Shown piece by piece: positions 45,562-57,762 of a DNA stretch of 60,000 bases; within the stretch, counting starts at the first letter, position 1, and every line of letters begins with the position of its first letter. The translations under genes were made by a program, and so were the position numbers. This DNA comes from Strigamia acuminata (taxonomy: Eukaryota > Arthropoda > Chilopoda > Geophilomorpha > Linotaeniidae): the NCBI GenBank assembly GCA_949358305.1, contig OX442318.1:2406501-2466500 (forward strand), in the 5' to 3' direction. The notes beneath the pieces were generated by a model. The model had not been told where the DNA came from. It saw only the letters and a list, made by a program, of their open reading frames with translations, and did no database searches.

Positions 45562-46453
45562 CAGGGTGAACAAAAAGTCTGTATCTTTACTTAATATTTC
45601 TGAAAATGCTGACGATGCAAATGCATCTAATCTAATGATGGCAAAGTACTAAAGTTGGGTGGGGCAATCTTTTGGTGACCCGAAATTTGACCTTGGGATG
45701 TTCCTTCAAGGTCATTTGAAAATTATCTCGGAAACCGTTAGAGATAGACAGAAATTTCCAATTGCAAACTTGTAGAGCAACATTCATTTAGTCTAAAAAT
45801 GACTAATCCTCAAATCTTTTGTACTAAAAATTTTTAAGGAAATTGCAATTTTCAAAGTAGACACAAGTCAAAGGCTTGCATGGCCAAAATTGAAAAAGTG
45901 TCAAAAACGTGCTGATTAGACGTAAAATGGCCCAAAAAAATTGATTCACTTGGTTGGAATTTGCATATTTGGCACCGTTGCAGAGATATGGGCAGAAAAC
46001 TGAATTTTTCATGACTTTTTCTTTTCCAATAATTCAGTTTTCTGCCCATGTCTCTGCAACGGTGCCAGAAATGTAAATTCCAACCAGGGGAATCAATTTT
46101 TTGGGTCATTTTACGTCTAATCAGCACGTTTTTGACACTTCTTCAATTTGGGGCATTTTTTCTTTGACTTGTGTCTACTTTAGAAAATTACGATTTTATT
46201 AAAAAAATTTAGTACAAAAGATTTGAGGATTAGTTATTTTCAGACTAAATAAATGTTGCTCTACAAGTTTACAATTGGAAATTTCTGTCTATCTCTAACG
46301 GTTTCCGAGATAATTTCCCAATGACCTTGAAGGAACTTCCCAAGATCAAATTTCGAGTCACCAAAAGATTGCCCCACCCAACTTTAGTACTTTGCCAGCA
46401 TTAGATTAGATGCATTGTCAGCAATTTCAGATACAGACTTTTTGTTCACCCTG
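45562..46453. mobile_element. Foldback element with mariner-type ends (892 bp)
   Basis: Starts CAGGGTGAACAAAAAGTCTG and ends with its exact inverse, with TA on both sides (45560-45561 and 46454-46455). Almost the whole element is an inverted repeat: the left arm (to about 46000) and right arm (from about 46022) match along their length with scattered substitutions, around a short centre near 46010. The TA target and CAGGGTG ends fit a Tc1/mariner mobiliser. There is no transposase. Each arm carries a TCAAGGTCA-type site and the shared blocks TAGAGCAACATTCATTTAGT and TTTCCAATTGCAAACTTG seen in related repeats. Confidence 0.9.
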
Positions 46454-47864
46454 TATTTACAAACTGCTGGCGCTTCAGGAATCCCTGTGTTGATTTCATG
46501 ATCATGTTTAGGGTAAACTGTTTAATTTATTCAAAGTACAATATAGGTGGTGGTAGCAACACGAAGAGTCGCCAAGATAAGGTGAGACAAACCTTAGGGG
46601 AGAGTGACACAAACACTCCGAGTTTGGTGATTGGTGTGTTCTTGCTTGGCATGAGGGTTGATCTGTGTGCCTTCATTGACTATTCTCCGCGGCTTTGCCG
46701 TTTCGGGACTGATAACACCCTTCTAGCTTCCACTATTCATTTTCACCTCATATATCTCACCCTGGTGCTGAATTACATAAATAAATAAACAATAAAGCTC
46801 CAAATCAAATCATTGCAGTCTAGTGATAATTGAATAAACACATTTGACAATAGTATTTAATAATAATAAATAAAAGAAATACAAAAGAAAAATAATAAAA
46901 ATTTAAACAATAACAAATGTCTTTAAAAAAAAATTTTTTTTGGACCAAGTGAACTGATAAAAAGAAATTTTCAATACTTTTTTTTTTTTTTTACATTTTT
47001 CTTGCAAAGAAGGTGAAAGCAGACGGGTAAAAATTTAAACGGGAATTGGATTTTGCCTGTGTTCAACTCCTGAATCAACACACTTACATTACACACACCG
47101 AATAATAATGAGGCGACATCGCTCACCTCAACCAACCAATAAAGAAAAAAGAAAAGAGAAATTTTAGCCACACCGAACATCAAACACACCACTGGAAGAG
47201 AAAAGAGAAAGAGGAAGAAAAAAATCCTTTATGGTCCCATATATACACATAACAAAACTGAAACCTTGACAATAGAAAAAGAAATACACAAAAGAGATGA
47301 AAAGATAAAAAAATGAGAAACTCATTCTTTTCTTTTATTTTTTTTAACTTTTCCTCAAACTTAAATTAATCCTGAATCAGTATAGCAAGTGAAGCTAGAG
47401 TCAAAAGAAAATTGCATCAAAGTTGATTAAATCAGTTGGGCTTCCTTCCAATGCAAAGAACAGAGTATAAAATATTAAGCCGGATTCATCAGAATTAACT
47501 GATAGCTGGCCACTGATCTGTGCCATGCATAATACATTTATGTAATTAATGGGGCGCTCTACGGAAGCTCATAAGTTGTTCCTTGATAACCCAATCAACC
47601 GAACGGGTTTTACTAGGCCTATTCGTCACGTGCACCGAAGACCGTCTCTTCGCATGTATATTTTATCCAAACAGCACGATTTAAATCCAATTTATGTACA
47701 TGTCACTGCTTCAAATCCTCTTTTCAACCACAATTTGCCATTACACATGAATATAAAAATCAAAATTTTAAAGCCAAAAGCGGTATACATTCTTTTTTTT
47801 AAAGTTTAATCCACAATCTATGGTCATATGCAACCGGACACAAATGTAATTATACAGGGTGTCC
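46454..47864. other. Non-coding, nothing recognisable
   Basis: AT-rich DNA with poly-T at about 46978-46992 and a purine-rich patch at about 47195-47225. Short open frames only. Confidence 0.45.
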
Positions 47865-48110
47865 TAAAAGTCTGTACCCCTCCAAATATTTCCTGAGCAA
47901 TTGCATCTAGGCCAACTTTGATGAAGCAATCGTACAGGAAGTTGGGTGAGAGCAATCCAATGACGTCATCAAATTTGACCTTGAAGGTCATTTTCAAGGT
48001 CATTCACTTGCTAACTTCTAAACCAATCAGGTTAGAGCAAAAAAGTCAATTACAAAGTTGTAGAGCACCATCAAATTAGTACTATCCAACTTATCTTAAG
48101 TTAAATGTTT
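47865..48110. mobile_element. Mariner-like AGGTCA-rich element, one end
   Basis: Begins CAGGGTGTCCTAAAAGTCTG after TA, the same type of end as the foldback at 45562. It continues with TGACGTCA, TTGACCTTGAAGGTCATTTT and CAAGGTCATTCACTTGC, then ACAAAGTTGTAGAGCACCAT, all in the family order. The opposite terminus was not found, so the right limit is approximate and the copy is probably truncated. Confidence 0.65.
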
Positions 48111-49584
48111 TAATAACTCACAATAACGGCTTTGTTGAGCATATGGTGATAAGTTATAAGACATAACATAAGATTCATACTAAGTTTTAGGTAGTTATTG
48201 AAGGTCAATTTATTTAAAACTTTTCACTATTTAGCCATTCTTTCTGAATGCAAATCAGTGTTCTGTAATAACATAATAAAAAATTCCCATTGGTAGGGCA
48301 GTCATAAAACTGAAGAAAACCAAAAATCTATTTTATTTATATCCAATTCTGTTTTCAAACTTGCTGGCAAAATATTTTATTAGCAACAACTGTTGACTCT
48401 TGCAACCAAACTATTCCACTATCTGTGGTTTATTTACACTCCCTCGCTTGATATTGACCGCTATTGTTTTACTTACAAACGCTTTTTCTCCTCATTTTAC
48501 AACATGCACTTGAAATAAGAAGACCTAAAAAAAAATTTATCACCAAAAATGAGTTTGCTGACTTCTTTTATGTGACCCAGGAGAACAATTTGAGTAGAAA
48601 CATACAGGAGGAGGAGCAAAAGAAATAAAAAAACATCAACTTTTGTTACCAAATTTTCCAAGACTTTGGCACCATTTTCCTTCATAGCAATGACTATTGT
48701 AATAAATCACAACAGAAAGGAACATTTAAATTTGCATAAAGAGCTTTGCTAAACCTCCTGTGTATAAGACATACAGAAGTCTTATTTTTTTTTCCTTCCA
48801 CATCGGTGATTTTGTTGTCAACTGTCTTCATTTCAATTTGGGCATTTCTTTCATAAAAGAAACATGAATTAAAAAGAAACTTTAAAGGAGAAGAAAAAAA
48901 TATTCAGATAAAAATGTTTAGTCGGTTAATTCGACATTTGAGTGACTGCCAACAACTCATTTGGTGGTGCTGAAACAGGAGGACTATCATTATGTTGTCA
49001 GTTAACTTAGTGAAACCTAATTTCACTTTCCAAATCAAAAATGCATGTCAACTCCAAAAAAAGAATCCCATTTCATCTTATTTACTAACTGAGAACACTA
49101 AATTTATCCTACAACTTCAGTAAACATTGTTGAAATGACCTTGAAAGACATCTTCAAGGTCATTCAGTCTCAAAATGTCTATATTGATATTATACTTCAC
49201 ATTTTCTGCTTCCAAGGGAGTTTTCTCAGACTCAAAGGGTTTAGGATGTTTTGATATTTTCCCGCGGCAGCAAACGTTGCCGGTTAAAAAATTCTAAAAT
49301 TGTTGTTTTTAATTACGCTCAATGTTGATTCGAATTATGTTGAATAAAACAATGAAAAAGTTGATAACAAATTTAATTATTTGACATACTTGACAGCTCC
49401 CAACAAGTTCGTAATTGAAGATACGAGCGAATGACATTGAAGGTGACATCCAAGGTCATTACAAAAAAGCCGTTGAACGCACCACACTCTATACCAATCT
49501 TCAAATTCTAAATATATCTGCAATAAATAAAAACATAAACTAAACTAAACTCAACTAAACTATATACATATAGCATAGTTTGCA
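48111..49584. other. Non-coding with two AGGTCA-bearing patches
   Basis: CCCATTGGTAGGGC-like sequence at about 48287. ATGACCTTGAAAGACATCTT plus CAAGGTCATTCAG at about 49135-49167, and GACATTGAAGGTG plus CCAAGGTCATTAC at about 49434-49462, look like decayed members of the AGGTCA-rich repeat. A CTAAA microsatellite lies at about 49531-49562. No gene. Confidence 0.45.
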
Positions 49585-49815
49585 CCAAGTATCTTCCCGT
49601 TTCGATGTTTCCCGTTATGGAATGATCTCCCGCTCGAGCTTCGTTCTTCCGTCTTTGACTATACGTTCGCTAGCTGTTTGTCTCACTGCCGTCATTTCCA
49701 TCGTCGCCTCTATCGTTATTTCTTAATTGTGCAAAAGTGTAATGTGACCAACTGGTTTATATCAAATATATATACATTATTTATTTTAAATGAGTATAAG
49801 CAAAACAAGTAAATT
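49585..49815 (+). pseudogene. LINE ORF2 C-terminal remnant
   Basis: The plus frame through 49618-49620 (TGG) reads PLWNDLPLELRSSVFDYTFA, preceded by FPFRCF. WN-(D/S)-LP-x-x-(L/I)-R-x-x followed by F and basic/His-rich residues (SHCRHFHRRLYRYF) is the usual ending of jockey/CR1-type non-LTR retrotransposon polyproteins. The frame closes with TAA near 49815. Upstream of 49585 the sequence becomes CTAAA simple repeat, so this is a severely truncated copy with no reverse transcriptase domain. It cannot encode an active enzyme. The clade is not resolvable from this piece. Confidence 0.5.
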
Positions 49816-50560
49816 AAAATCTCATTAAATTATATTGAAACAAAACTTACATATTAATTCGATACACATTCAGCGACCAACTGACACACTAAGGAACTGA
49901 CACATGAATGTTACAAACATGATCAAGTCTCTTTTTTTTGTAAATTAAAACTCTTCGTGATGCGTCAGATCACTCGCAACGTCATGAAGTTGCCACTGCT
50001 CGACACATCACAAAAGTGTTTGTAATTTTCATGTAAATAAATTCAAACTACGCGTCAGATACTTCGCATGTGTTTAACATGGAATTGCTACATCATGATT
50101 CTGAGAAATTACGATGTCATTAATTTTGAAGTTGTAGATATTAATTTTATTCATTTTCATTCGAAGAATTTTAGAAACTTTTCGTCACCCATCGTTAAAA
50201 ACCGACCGAAATCAAAAGTTTCCGTTGCACCGCCATCACAGTTTATTCTCCTCTCCGAAGCCACAAAATCAGATTATTGAGGAATAACATAAATTCCATC
50301 TTATCTTTAATTTGTGTAAGGACAGAAGCCAACAGGTAATATAACCCCAGCAAGTACACGGCTTTCTCCTTTCGCAACCCATTGCAATCCGCAATTCGCA
50401 TCGATCCCGGAAGTAAAAGCCAACAACAACAAGAGCAACTGCTCGTAGTATACAGTGTAATTAGACGGCTGTCAGCGCCAAGCATCGAGCGAATACTTTG
50501 CCGTTGACAGGCAACTCTTGCACAAGCCTATAACACCATAGAGAAACGTTTGACCTTTTG
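49816..50560. other. Non-coding, nothing recognisable
   Basis: No exon recognised. A minus-strand frame at 50243-50485 has Cys/Leu-rich readings (SCSCCCWLLLPG) but no splice support or domain. Confidence 0.4.
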
Positions 50561-51175
50561 ACCTCTACCTAATGTTGCACAGGCCAACAGCTCAAACGTT
50601 TCTATATCGCGGCGCATTCCAAAAACGCTCAAAAATCAAAAGCAAAAGGACAAAATGCTCGTCTTCTCTTCGCTTCCGAGTTCTGACAAGCCGTGGAATT
50701 TGCACTCTGCTTCGGCTTCTAACTTTGCACTGATGCAAACTCGTGCAAACTGCATCTTCACATGCCGAGCGAGACCTTTATCGGCTCACGGGGTCAGCGA
50801 ATGCACGTTTGTAATGGCGCTTCGAGGGATATTGCCATGTAGAGAGGAAAATCAGATCGATGGAAATGTCCACCCCTGTCAATGGACACTCTCAATGCCG
50901 CGTGTCAACATTCCTTATCGTGCTGACATTCCTTGCACGCGTCCATCACCCATGCAAACCTAATGCATTTCACACCTCATATTCTTCCGCCTGCTTTCAC
51001 TCTCGCCGACGAATAATCGCCGCTTCCTATTCAATCTTATTAGATCGGGCGAACAAAAATCTTTTCAACTTATTTTAAATATTCAAAACGTCAAAGCGCG
51101 CCATTTTATATCGGCTAACCGCTTCATTACGTTGCGGACCGATGTATTAGGCACGTGTTTATATAGGGACCACCT
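50560..51175. promoter_or_regulatory. CpG-richer island, possible promoter
   Basis: Local increase in G+C and CG words (TATCGCGGCGC, CTCGCCGACG, GATCGGGCG, CATTACGTTGCGGACCG) against an AT-rich background, with a TATA-like TTTATATAGGG near 51160. A plus-strand frame at 50655-50963 is Cys/Pro-rich without a domain. This may be a promoter or untranslated exon. No splice structure could be assigned. Confidence 0.22.
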
Positions 51176-52081
51176 AAGGTTTATGTTGATTTTAAAATAG
51201 CAGATAAAGGTTGTTTAATCCGACAACTGAAGGCAAAAACAATGCTAATACTGCAATACAAATGCCACCTGTAGTCGTAATATCATACTTGGTTCTGTTT
51301 AAGTGTGGGGAAATAGAGTTTTATTGTTATTTCGATTGTCTTTAGGTTTTAATGTTTGGTGAGTCAGCTTGTATGGCAAAAACTTGTGGGCATCATCAGC
51401 TGCAGGTCCAAAAATTGTTGCAAACCACTAATTTGATAATTTGATATCAAATTATCTCGAGAAAAAAATATGCTTCGAGTAAAAAGGAAAAAAAGTGGAG
51501 TCAAAACTGATGTTCATTAGGTCAGAGCGTTTGTGCACACTTAATTAATAAGTCAACACTAAGGGAGAGGATAAAGTTGAGTGTGATTCACAAGGCTGGA
51601 TTTATTGAATCAATGAGAAGTGAAATTTCCACATTTTGCTGCAAAACAGAAAGTATATATCTCTTTAAGCAACATTTTGTTTAAAATGCAAAGAAAATGT
51701 AAAAAGAAATGGTGGAAAAGCAGGAATTTAAATAAATTAATAATATAAGAAAAGTGATATTTATATAATATAGAGAAAATGGGTGCAAAGAAGCTTACAC
51801 TCTGTAATAAGAATAAAAGTGTGTAGTGTGGCAATCCTAGTTTTCAATTCATAGAAATGTATTACGGTGCAGCAAAGCTTCCGAAGACTCTTTCTAGCAT
51901 TGCACCAAAAATCTACTTTCCGCATGAAAAGTTATTTAGTCTAAACAGCATTTTCTAAAAAAAAACTACTTGACTGAGGCTTGCCTCAATCTACATTTAA
52001 AAAAGCATGACAGGTGATTTAGTTTGCTTTTAGTGTTTAAAAAAGAAAAAGTCTTCGACCGGTTGTTGACGGTCATTGAAA
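51176..52081. other. Non-coding, nothing recognisable
   Basis: AT-rich DNA without recognisable gene or element ends. Confidence 0.45.
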
Positions 52082-52212
52082 ATTATTATTATTATTATTA
52101 AAAAAATTACAAATTACAAAAATTACAAAAATTACAAAAATTACAAAAATTACAAAATTACAAAAATTACAAAAATTACAAAAATTACGAAAATTACAAA
52201 AATTACAAAAAT
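52082..52212. repeat. ATT microsatellite followed by a 9-bp tandem
   Basis: An ATT run (52082-52100) adjoins about a dozen copies of AAAAATTAC with minor length variation. The frame reading Lys-Ile-Thr repeats is a by-product of the 9-bp unit. Confidence 0.9.
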
Positions 52213-53467
52213 TTTATTTTTAATTATTATTTTTATAATTCCCCGATTTATTTTATCAGATTCCCCCATTTGCCATAATTTTGGATCACAAGACGCACCC
52301 CAATTTTTAGTCGACTTTTCAAAATACGGTATGTTTATTTTAAACTATCAAACTAAATACACTTCTTTCATGTTTTATCGCATTCTATCAGACTTTATCA
52401 TCAATTCTGCTTGAACAAAGAACTTTGTTGATTTTTCTGAGTGTAAAATTACACTGCTCCAGTCGACATCACGTTTTCTCAATTTCCGACTCTTTCACAT
52501 TTCCTTTTCTTACAAAACCAGTAATTGCAACTCTTCATTCCTACCACTCCCCCTTCTGTTCTGCTTGGCCAAATCTTAGCTCAATTTATCTTTGAAAATA
52601 AACTTAAAAATAATCATAAAAACCCTCTCAAAGTCCAATTACACGCTTAATCCCATTAGATACAAATCCCCCACCTCAAAAAACAGTTCAACAGTTAATT
52701 AATGCAATTGATGGAATTTAAATGCAAATAAATCCTCCAACTCTTTTAATTCTTCCTATTTAAAATTAAAGCATTTTCCTTCTTAATCTTTTGACTTGTA
52801 TGGAAAAAAGTAATATTTTTCACCATGAAACTACTCTTATGTAAACATTACATGATGGCAACTCGACTGATATTTTATGTTCAAATCCACAACAGTCTTC
52901 GTCTCACGCTATATGGACACAAACTGAACAGACCCAAAGCTAATAAAACCCACAAGGGAGAAAACATTTTTCCCTCTAACCAATTCCTATACACCTGATT
53001 TCTTCTTAGTAAAAATCCAATACTCTCTTCTGCTCATACCCCCACCATCCCTTGCAAAAGCTTGCTGGTGATAAATGGACTGCGCGAACAACACAAAAAT
53101 ATTCTGACAGATCAAATCAAACTGTCACACACCCTACCATTTCTAATAAATGGATGACTGCTGAAAAACCAACAATCACAAGAGCACAGAGGGAAAAAAC
53201 AAACCAAACTCAATCTGTGCACAATTTACCAATTAAGTTGTACCAATATCAATGATGGATGTCATTCTTATTGCGTGGGAAAAAGTTTAAAAACAAATAT
53301 CTGCTGCTGAAATTTGGACCGGAAAACGGTGCAATACTCACAGCGTTATTGTATTCCGAACACTTTTCTACTCTTTCGGGTTTTATTTTATTATTATTAC
53401 CGGTATTACTTTTATTCTTAAAAATGTAGCTATCTAAGGTCTTGGACCTTTTTGGCCGCAATACTTG
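52213..53467. other. Non-coding; AAAATACGGTA fragment
   Basis: AGACGCACCCCAATTTTTAG at 52291-52310 followed by AAAATACGGTA (52321-52331) matches the word pair seen at 39785-39849. The rest is AT-rich and shows no gene. TG at 53466-53467 is the left target copy of the next element. Confidence 0.45.
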
Positions 53468-54062
53468 CCCAGGTAAAAAAAATCTGCAGAATCCTGCAGA
53501 AAATTTGCCTGCCAAAAAAAATTCTGCAGAAAATCTTTTTTCTCTGCAGAATTCTGCAGAAAATTTGCCTGCCAAAATATTCTGCAGAAAAGGTTAACAT
53601 TTTTCTGCAAAATTCTGCAGAATTTGGTAATTTTTTCTGCAAAATTCTGCAGAATTTGGTAATTTTTTCTGCAAAATTCTGCAGAATTTGGTAATTTTTT
53701 CTGCAAAATTCTGCAGAATTTGGTAATTTTTTCTGCAAAATTCTGCAGAATTTGGTAATTTTTTCTGCAAAATTCTGCAGAATTTGGTAATTTTTTCTGC
53801 AAAATTCTGCAGAATTTGGTAATTTTTTCTGCAAAATTCTGCAGAATTTGGTAATTTTTTCTGCAAAATTCTGCAGAATTTGGTAATTTTTTCTGCAAAA
53901 TTCTGCAGAATTTGGTAATTTTTTCTGCAAAATTCTGCAGAATTTGGTAATTTTTTCTGCAAAATTCTGCAGAATTTGGTAATTTTTTCTGCAAAATTCT
54001 GCAGAATTTGGTAATTTTTTCTGCAGAGCATGCAGAATTCTGCAGAACCTTTTACTCCTGGG
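53468..54062. mobile_element. CCCAGG-ended element with CTGCAG minisatellite core, copy 2
   Basis: Starts CCCAGGTAAAAAAAATCTGC and ends TTTTACTCCTGGG, so the terminal hexamers are perfectly inverted (CCCAGG/CCTGGG). TG flanks both sides (53466-53467 and 54063-54064). The left 110 bp and right 40 bp match copy 1 closely. The core has 13 GGTAATTTTTTCTGC units at exactly 32-bp spacing from 53626 to 54010, with almost no variation. The unusually long open frames on the minus strand (up to 220 codons) exist because three 32-bp units make 96 bp, so no stop arises. They are not a protein gene. Confidence 0.85.
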
Positions 54063-54064
54063 TG

Positions 54065-57000
54065 TTCTCGGATACCGAATAACGTCGGGCAAATGTGGCC
54101 AATATTTTTAGTAAATTGTTAATAGTGGCTTCAATTTAATAACTACAAAACTGTTAACTATGTGTTTCGGTAGGTCTTAGGTAGAGTTGCAATATCCATA
54201 TTAAACATTTTTTACAGAATAGGCGGAATACTCAATGTCAGCCGGCTATTTGATCATCCGCAGTATAAATAAATTAACAACATGCACCGATATACAAAAC
54301 CCATGCAAACACCCCCTGGACATCAAATTATAAATTTACTCAAAGCATCACACAATCCAAATACTAATAATTTCATTTGCAGCATTGCCAAAGCTAAAAG
54401 AAATTCTCTTAATGTAATTTCAGTGCAAACCTCACATAAAAAAATAAAAAAACAAGATAAAATAAAAACAAATATTGACTCAAAGGAAAGTGCATCTGCC
54501 AAAAAGAAGCAAAAGCCTCCTGTTTGGCAAACTTGTCTCCCCAATTCATGATTTCATTTATTGCTAAACTCAAAAACACCCAAACATAGGAAAACTTTGC
54601 ACATACGGAGACCTCCTCCAAACTCCCCTGGGAGGTAAAAGTATCCCATCTCTGCAATTCCCCCTCATATTATCATCCACTGAAAAGAAATAGCAGGCTA
54701 ACATGTGTTCTTATATGGGAAAACCCTACAGGATCCAAAACTCCAAGAGAAAAGTGGCAAAAAAATATTTTCAACCTTTCACTCCACTTTTGTATTTTTC
54801 TGCAATGATGGATTTAGTCCAAAAAGCAGTTTGGGAAAGACTCGGTCCGCTTCTTTCTTGATGGACTAGCTAGATAATGTCCAGTCAGAGTGGACGAGCA
54901 AAGATTGAAGAGATGAGAATGGGGAGAGGGAGAAAAAAAATGTTTGTAGTGACAGAAGAGGACACATCATCCACAGTGTATAGTGGAGTAAATATTTCTC
55001 CAACACTTTTGTGTGGCTGTAAAAATAAAAATAGATGGGGAAATATTAGAAAGGAATTCAATTGAATGGAGTTTTTATTGAAGTTAGGCTCTTTTGTATT
55101 GTCAAAAAATCACTTTTATTGAGTTGGGAAAGTTTATTGTTAGGTTAATAATGGAGTGAAATAGATAATGTCAGGTCTATTAGAAAGTTGGGAGGAAAAG
55201 ACTTGATGCCAATGTGGATTTGGTGCTTGATTTCACATGGTCCAATAAGTTTTACAGTTTAATCAATAATGTTTTGTTGTGGCTGTCAGGAGTGGTGGAT
55301 ATGTAAAAATATAGATTTTTATTTATTAAAATATATTTCTTTAACTTGTACTATGTGTATTCAATACTACAGATAAATTTTGACATTATTAACAACAATC
55401 TAAATATGCAAATCCAGAATATTGTAATTTCCTGCACAGCATTTCCTCTTGGATGTATCCCTGCTAGAATAAGTTCTGGTCAGCTAGATGGATGATGGAG
55501 CCACCAACCAACCGTGCCGATTTTCAGCCTCAATGTCCCACTGTCTCCAAAGAAAGCCATCAATTTTTAGTTTATCCTTGTTGTTAGCTTTTAATAGAAC
55601 AGACAATTCAACACAAAATAACCACTTTACTTATGACATGAAATAGAAATTTAAAAATATTGAATGAAAATTCATGATGCTACCGTTGTCACTACGCTAA
55701 AAGTAAACTTCACTGCATTGGGTAATGCACCTAAGACACTCAATACCCCTAAACAACTGAATAAACCTATAAAAATAACCTAAACCCATGTCTTGTATAT
55801 TTCTGGATAATTTCTTATTGTGTGTGTTGCGTCCAGCGCGTCGTGGCCTTCCCCTGATCACGTGGCGTCCGTCCGAACACTCGCATAATTTCCATTATCC
55901 TCATTCCATTGCTTGATCCAATTGACACCTCATTTCTTGATAATTCTTTATAATGTTACAATATTTAATAGCAGTTTAGAAAAATTCTATGTTGAACCGG
56001 TGAAAATTCAAGATTAATGTCTACCAAGATTGTCCATCATGAAACCCAAATGGACTGATATCAGTCCATCATTTTTTATTTTCATTTAGAAATTGCCAAC
56101 AGCAAAAACCTTTCCTAAATAGAATCAGAATAGACACTGACAGAACCTATGTTTTTGAAGTTCAAATGAATGGAAAATCCATCTCCCTAACTTCCTGTGC
56201 TCACCCCAGGGAAACTGATGGGCTTACGCCTGCATGGAGCTAAAAGAGGGCTGTGGTAATTCCAATTTGAACCAGAAATCCCAAGTATAGTTTTTTTTTT
56301 CCTTTCCCCCCTTCCCTCTGCTGTTTGTTTCAGAGCTGCTGTATTTCACTGAATTGTACTGAAACTCAAATCCAGAGTTGTTCTTTTATTTTCTAAACCC
56401 AAATTCAAAGAAATCTTGAAAACGTGTTCAATTGTATGTAAACAACAACAATTTTGTTGGGAGAAATTAAATCACATGTCAAAGAAAAACAGAAAAGAAG
56501 AAATTGTAAAATATTTAAGTGTTAAACATTTTTTTTTTCCATTTTCATTTTAAAAGTTAATGGAATAATGCACATGTTGGAATTATCAAAGAAATCCAAA
56601 ATCTCTTAACCAATAAAAACAACAAGAGACTATAGAAAAATCAATAGAGTAAATTTTCTTATTTATCACAAAACTCAATTTAAAATTCAACTCACACTTT
56701 GATAAAGTTTAAAAGCAGCCAACTAAAAACACATTTCTTCTCCCTTAAGCTCATTTTTTTCTTTTATTTTGCCTCCAAAAGCTTTTATTCACTAATTTTT
56801 TGAATTATTTTGCCATTGTGTTTGTGCTATCTCATGCTAAAGTAAAAGAATAATTTACCATTTGACTTCACTTTGGGATTTTAATTAGTAAAGCTCCAGT
56901 GAAACCCATAGATGGAGAAAAAAAGAAGTTAAAAAGAAAAATTAAAACAGTAATCATGGAATAAAAGACAAAAATGTGAATCACATTAATGCTAGACTTA

Positions 57001-57395
57001 ATATAATTACTTACAAAAAATATGAGTTTCAAATGTGAAAAATTAATTTCACATTTCCCAAGCAGTGTTTGCACTAAAAGAGACTCATTCATATATTGAT
57101 TACATATCTACAAATCTATAATTTTACCCATAATGCTAGTTATCAAAAATGCACTAAGTCTTCAACAGAGGACTGTAATCTTTTGACATTTCTTCTAAAA
57201 TACTTACAGTAGTTTTCAAAAATAAGAGTGGGTTTGCAGTCATATACTTACAATGACATGGTTTCCACATTTTCAATTTTTGGCACCAGTCTCCAGGATT
57301 GCTGATTGTGTAACCTAAAAGCTGTCAAAAATCAATCAAACTGAAGTGTCTCTACAGAGAATAGACAGTCATTTTGAAAATTTTACTTTTTCATT
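54065..57395. other. AT-rich non-coding stretch
   Basis: No exon or RNA gene supported. A 20-bp perfect palindrome lies at 56050-56069. A second copy of the E-box block seen at 38.25 kb lies at 55818-55889. Confidence 0.45.
55818..55889. repeat. E-box-bearing dispersed repeat, copy 2
   Basis: GTGTGTGTTGCGTCCAGC, TCGTGGCCTTCCCC, CACGTGGCGTCCGTC, CGAACACTCGCA: the same block and orientation as 38252-38321 with scattered changes. CACGTG is conserved in both. Probably part of a retroelement LTR or SINE; ends unknown. Confidence 0.6.
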
Positions 57396-57743
57396 CGAAC
57401 CTCGTTAGAACGAATCGCAAAAGACCCGATAAATCTTTCCGTTATAACGAATCACAAAAGAACCGAGAAATATGTAGTTATAACAAATCACAAGAAACGC
57501 AAGAAATCTGTTTGCTGTAATTTGCATATTCAAATTTTTTAAAAGCACTTTATTTACTGCATACCGGTAATTTTATTTTGTTCAAATATGTTTTACTTTG
57601 TTGTTATTCACTTAGTACTGGTCGTAAGCAGTTTTTCATAGATGACAGGCACTGTATAATGAATAAATTGTTAATAAAATTCGATGTATCAAAATCTTTT
57701 AACGTGGTGTTCGTTAAATCGCAGTTCGTTTCAACGAGGTTCG
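57396..57743. mobile_element. Pogo/Tigger-like MITE
   Basis: Left end CGAACCTCGTTAGAACGAAT and, in reverse complement, right end CGAACCTCGTTGAAACGAAC. ACCTCGTTATAACGA-type ends are typical of pogo/Tigger derivatives. The interior repeats the theme (CCGTTATAACGAATC, AGTTATAACAAATC). Target duplication is not clean. No transposase frame. Confidence 0.6.
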
Positions 57744-57762
57744 CACTGCAAAAAAAGTGAAA

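Noticed and set aside
50655-50963. 102-codon plus frame in a CpG-richer segment
   Set aside because: Composition alone explains the lack of stops; no domain or exon boundary. The segment is listed only as a possible promoter.
53430-54092. 220-codon minus-strand open frame
   Set aside because: It is the 32-bp minisatellite read through; three units give 96 bp, so no stop appears and several frames are open at once. There is no start context, domain or splice signal.
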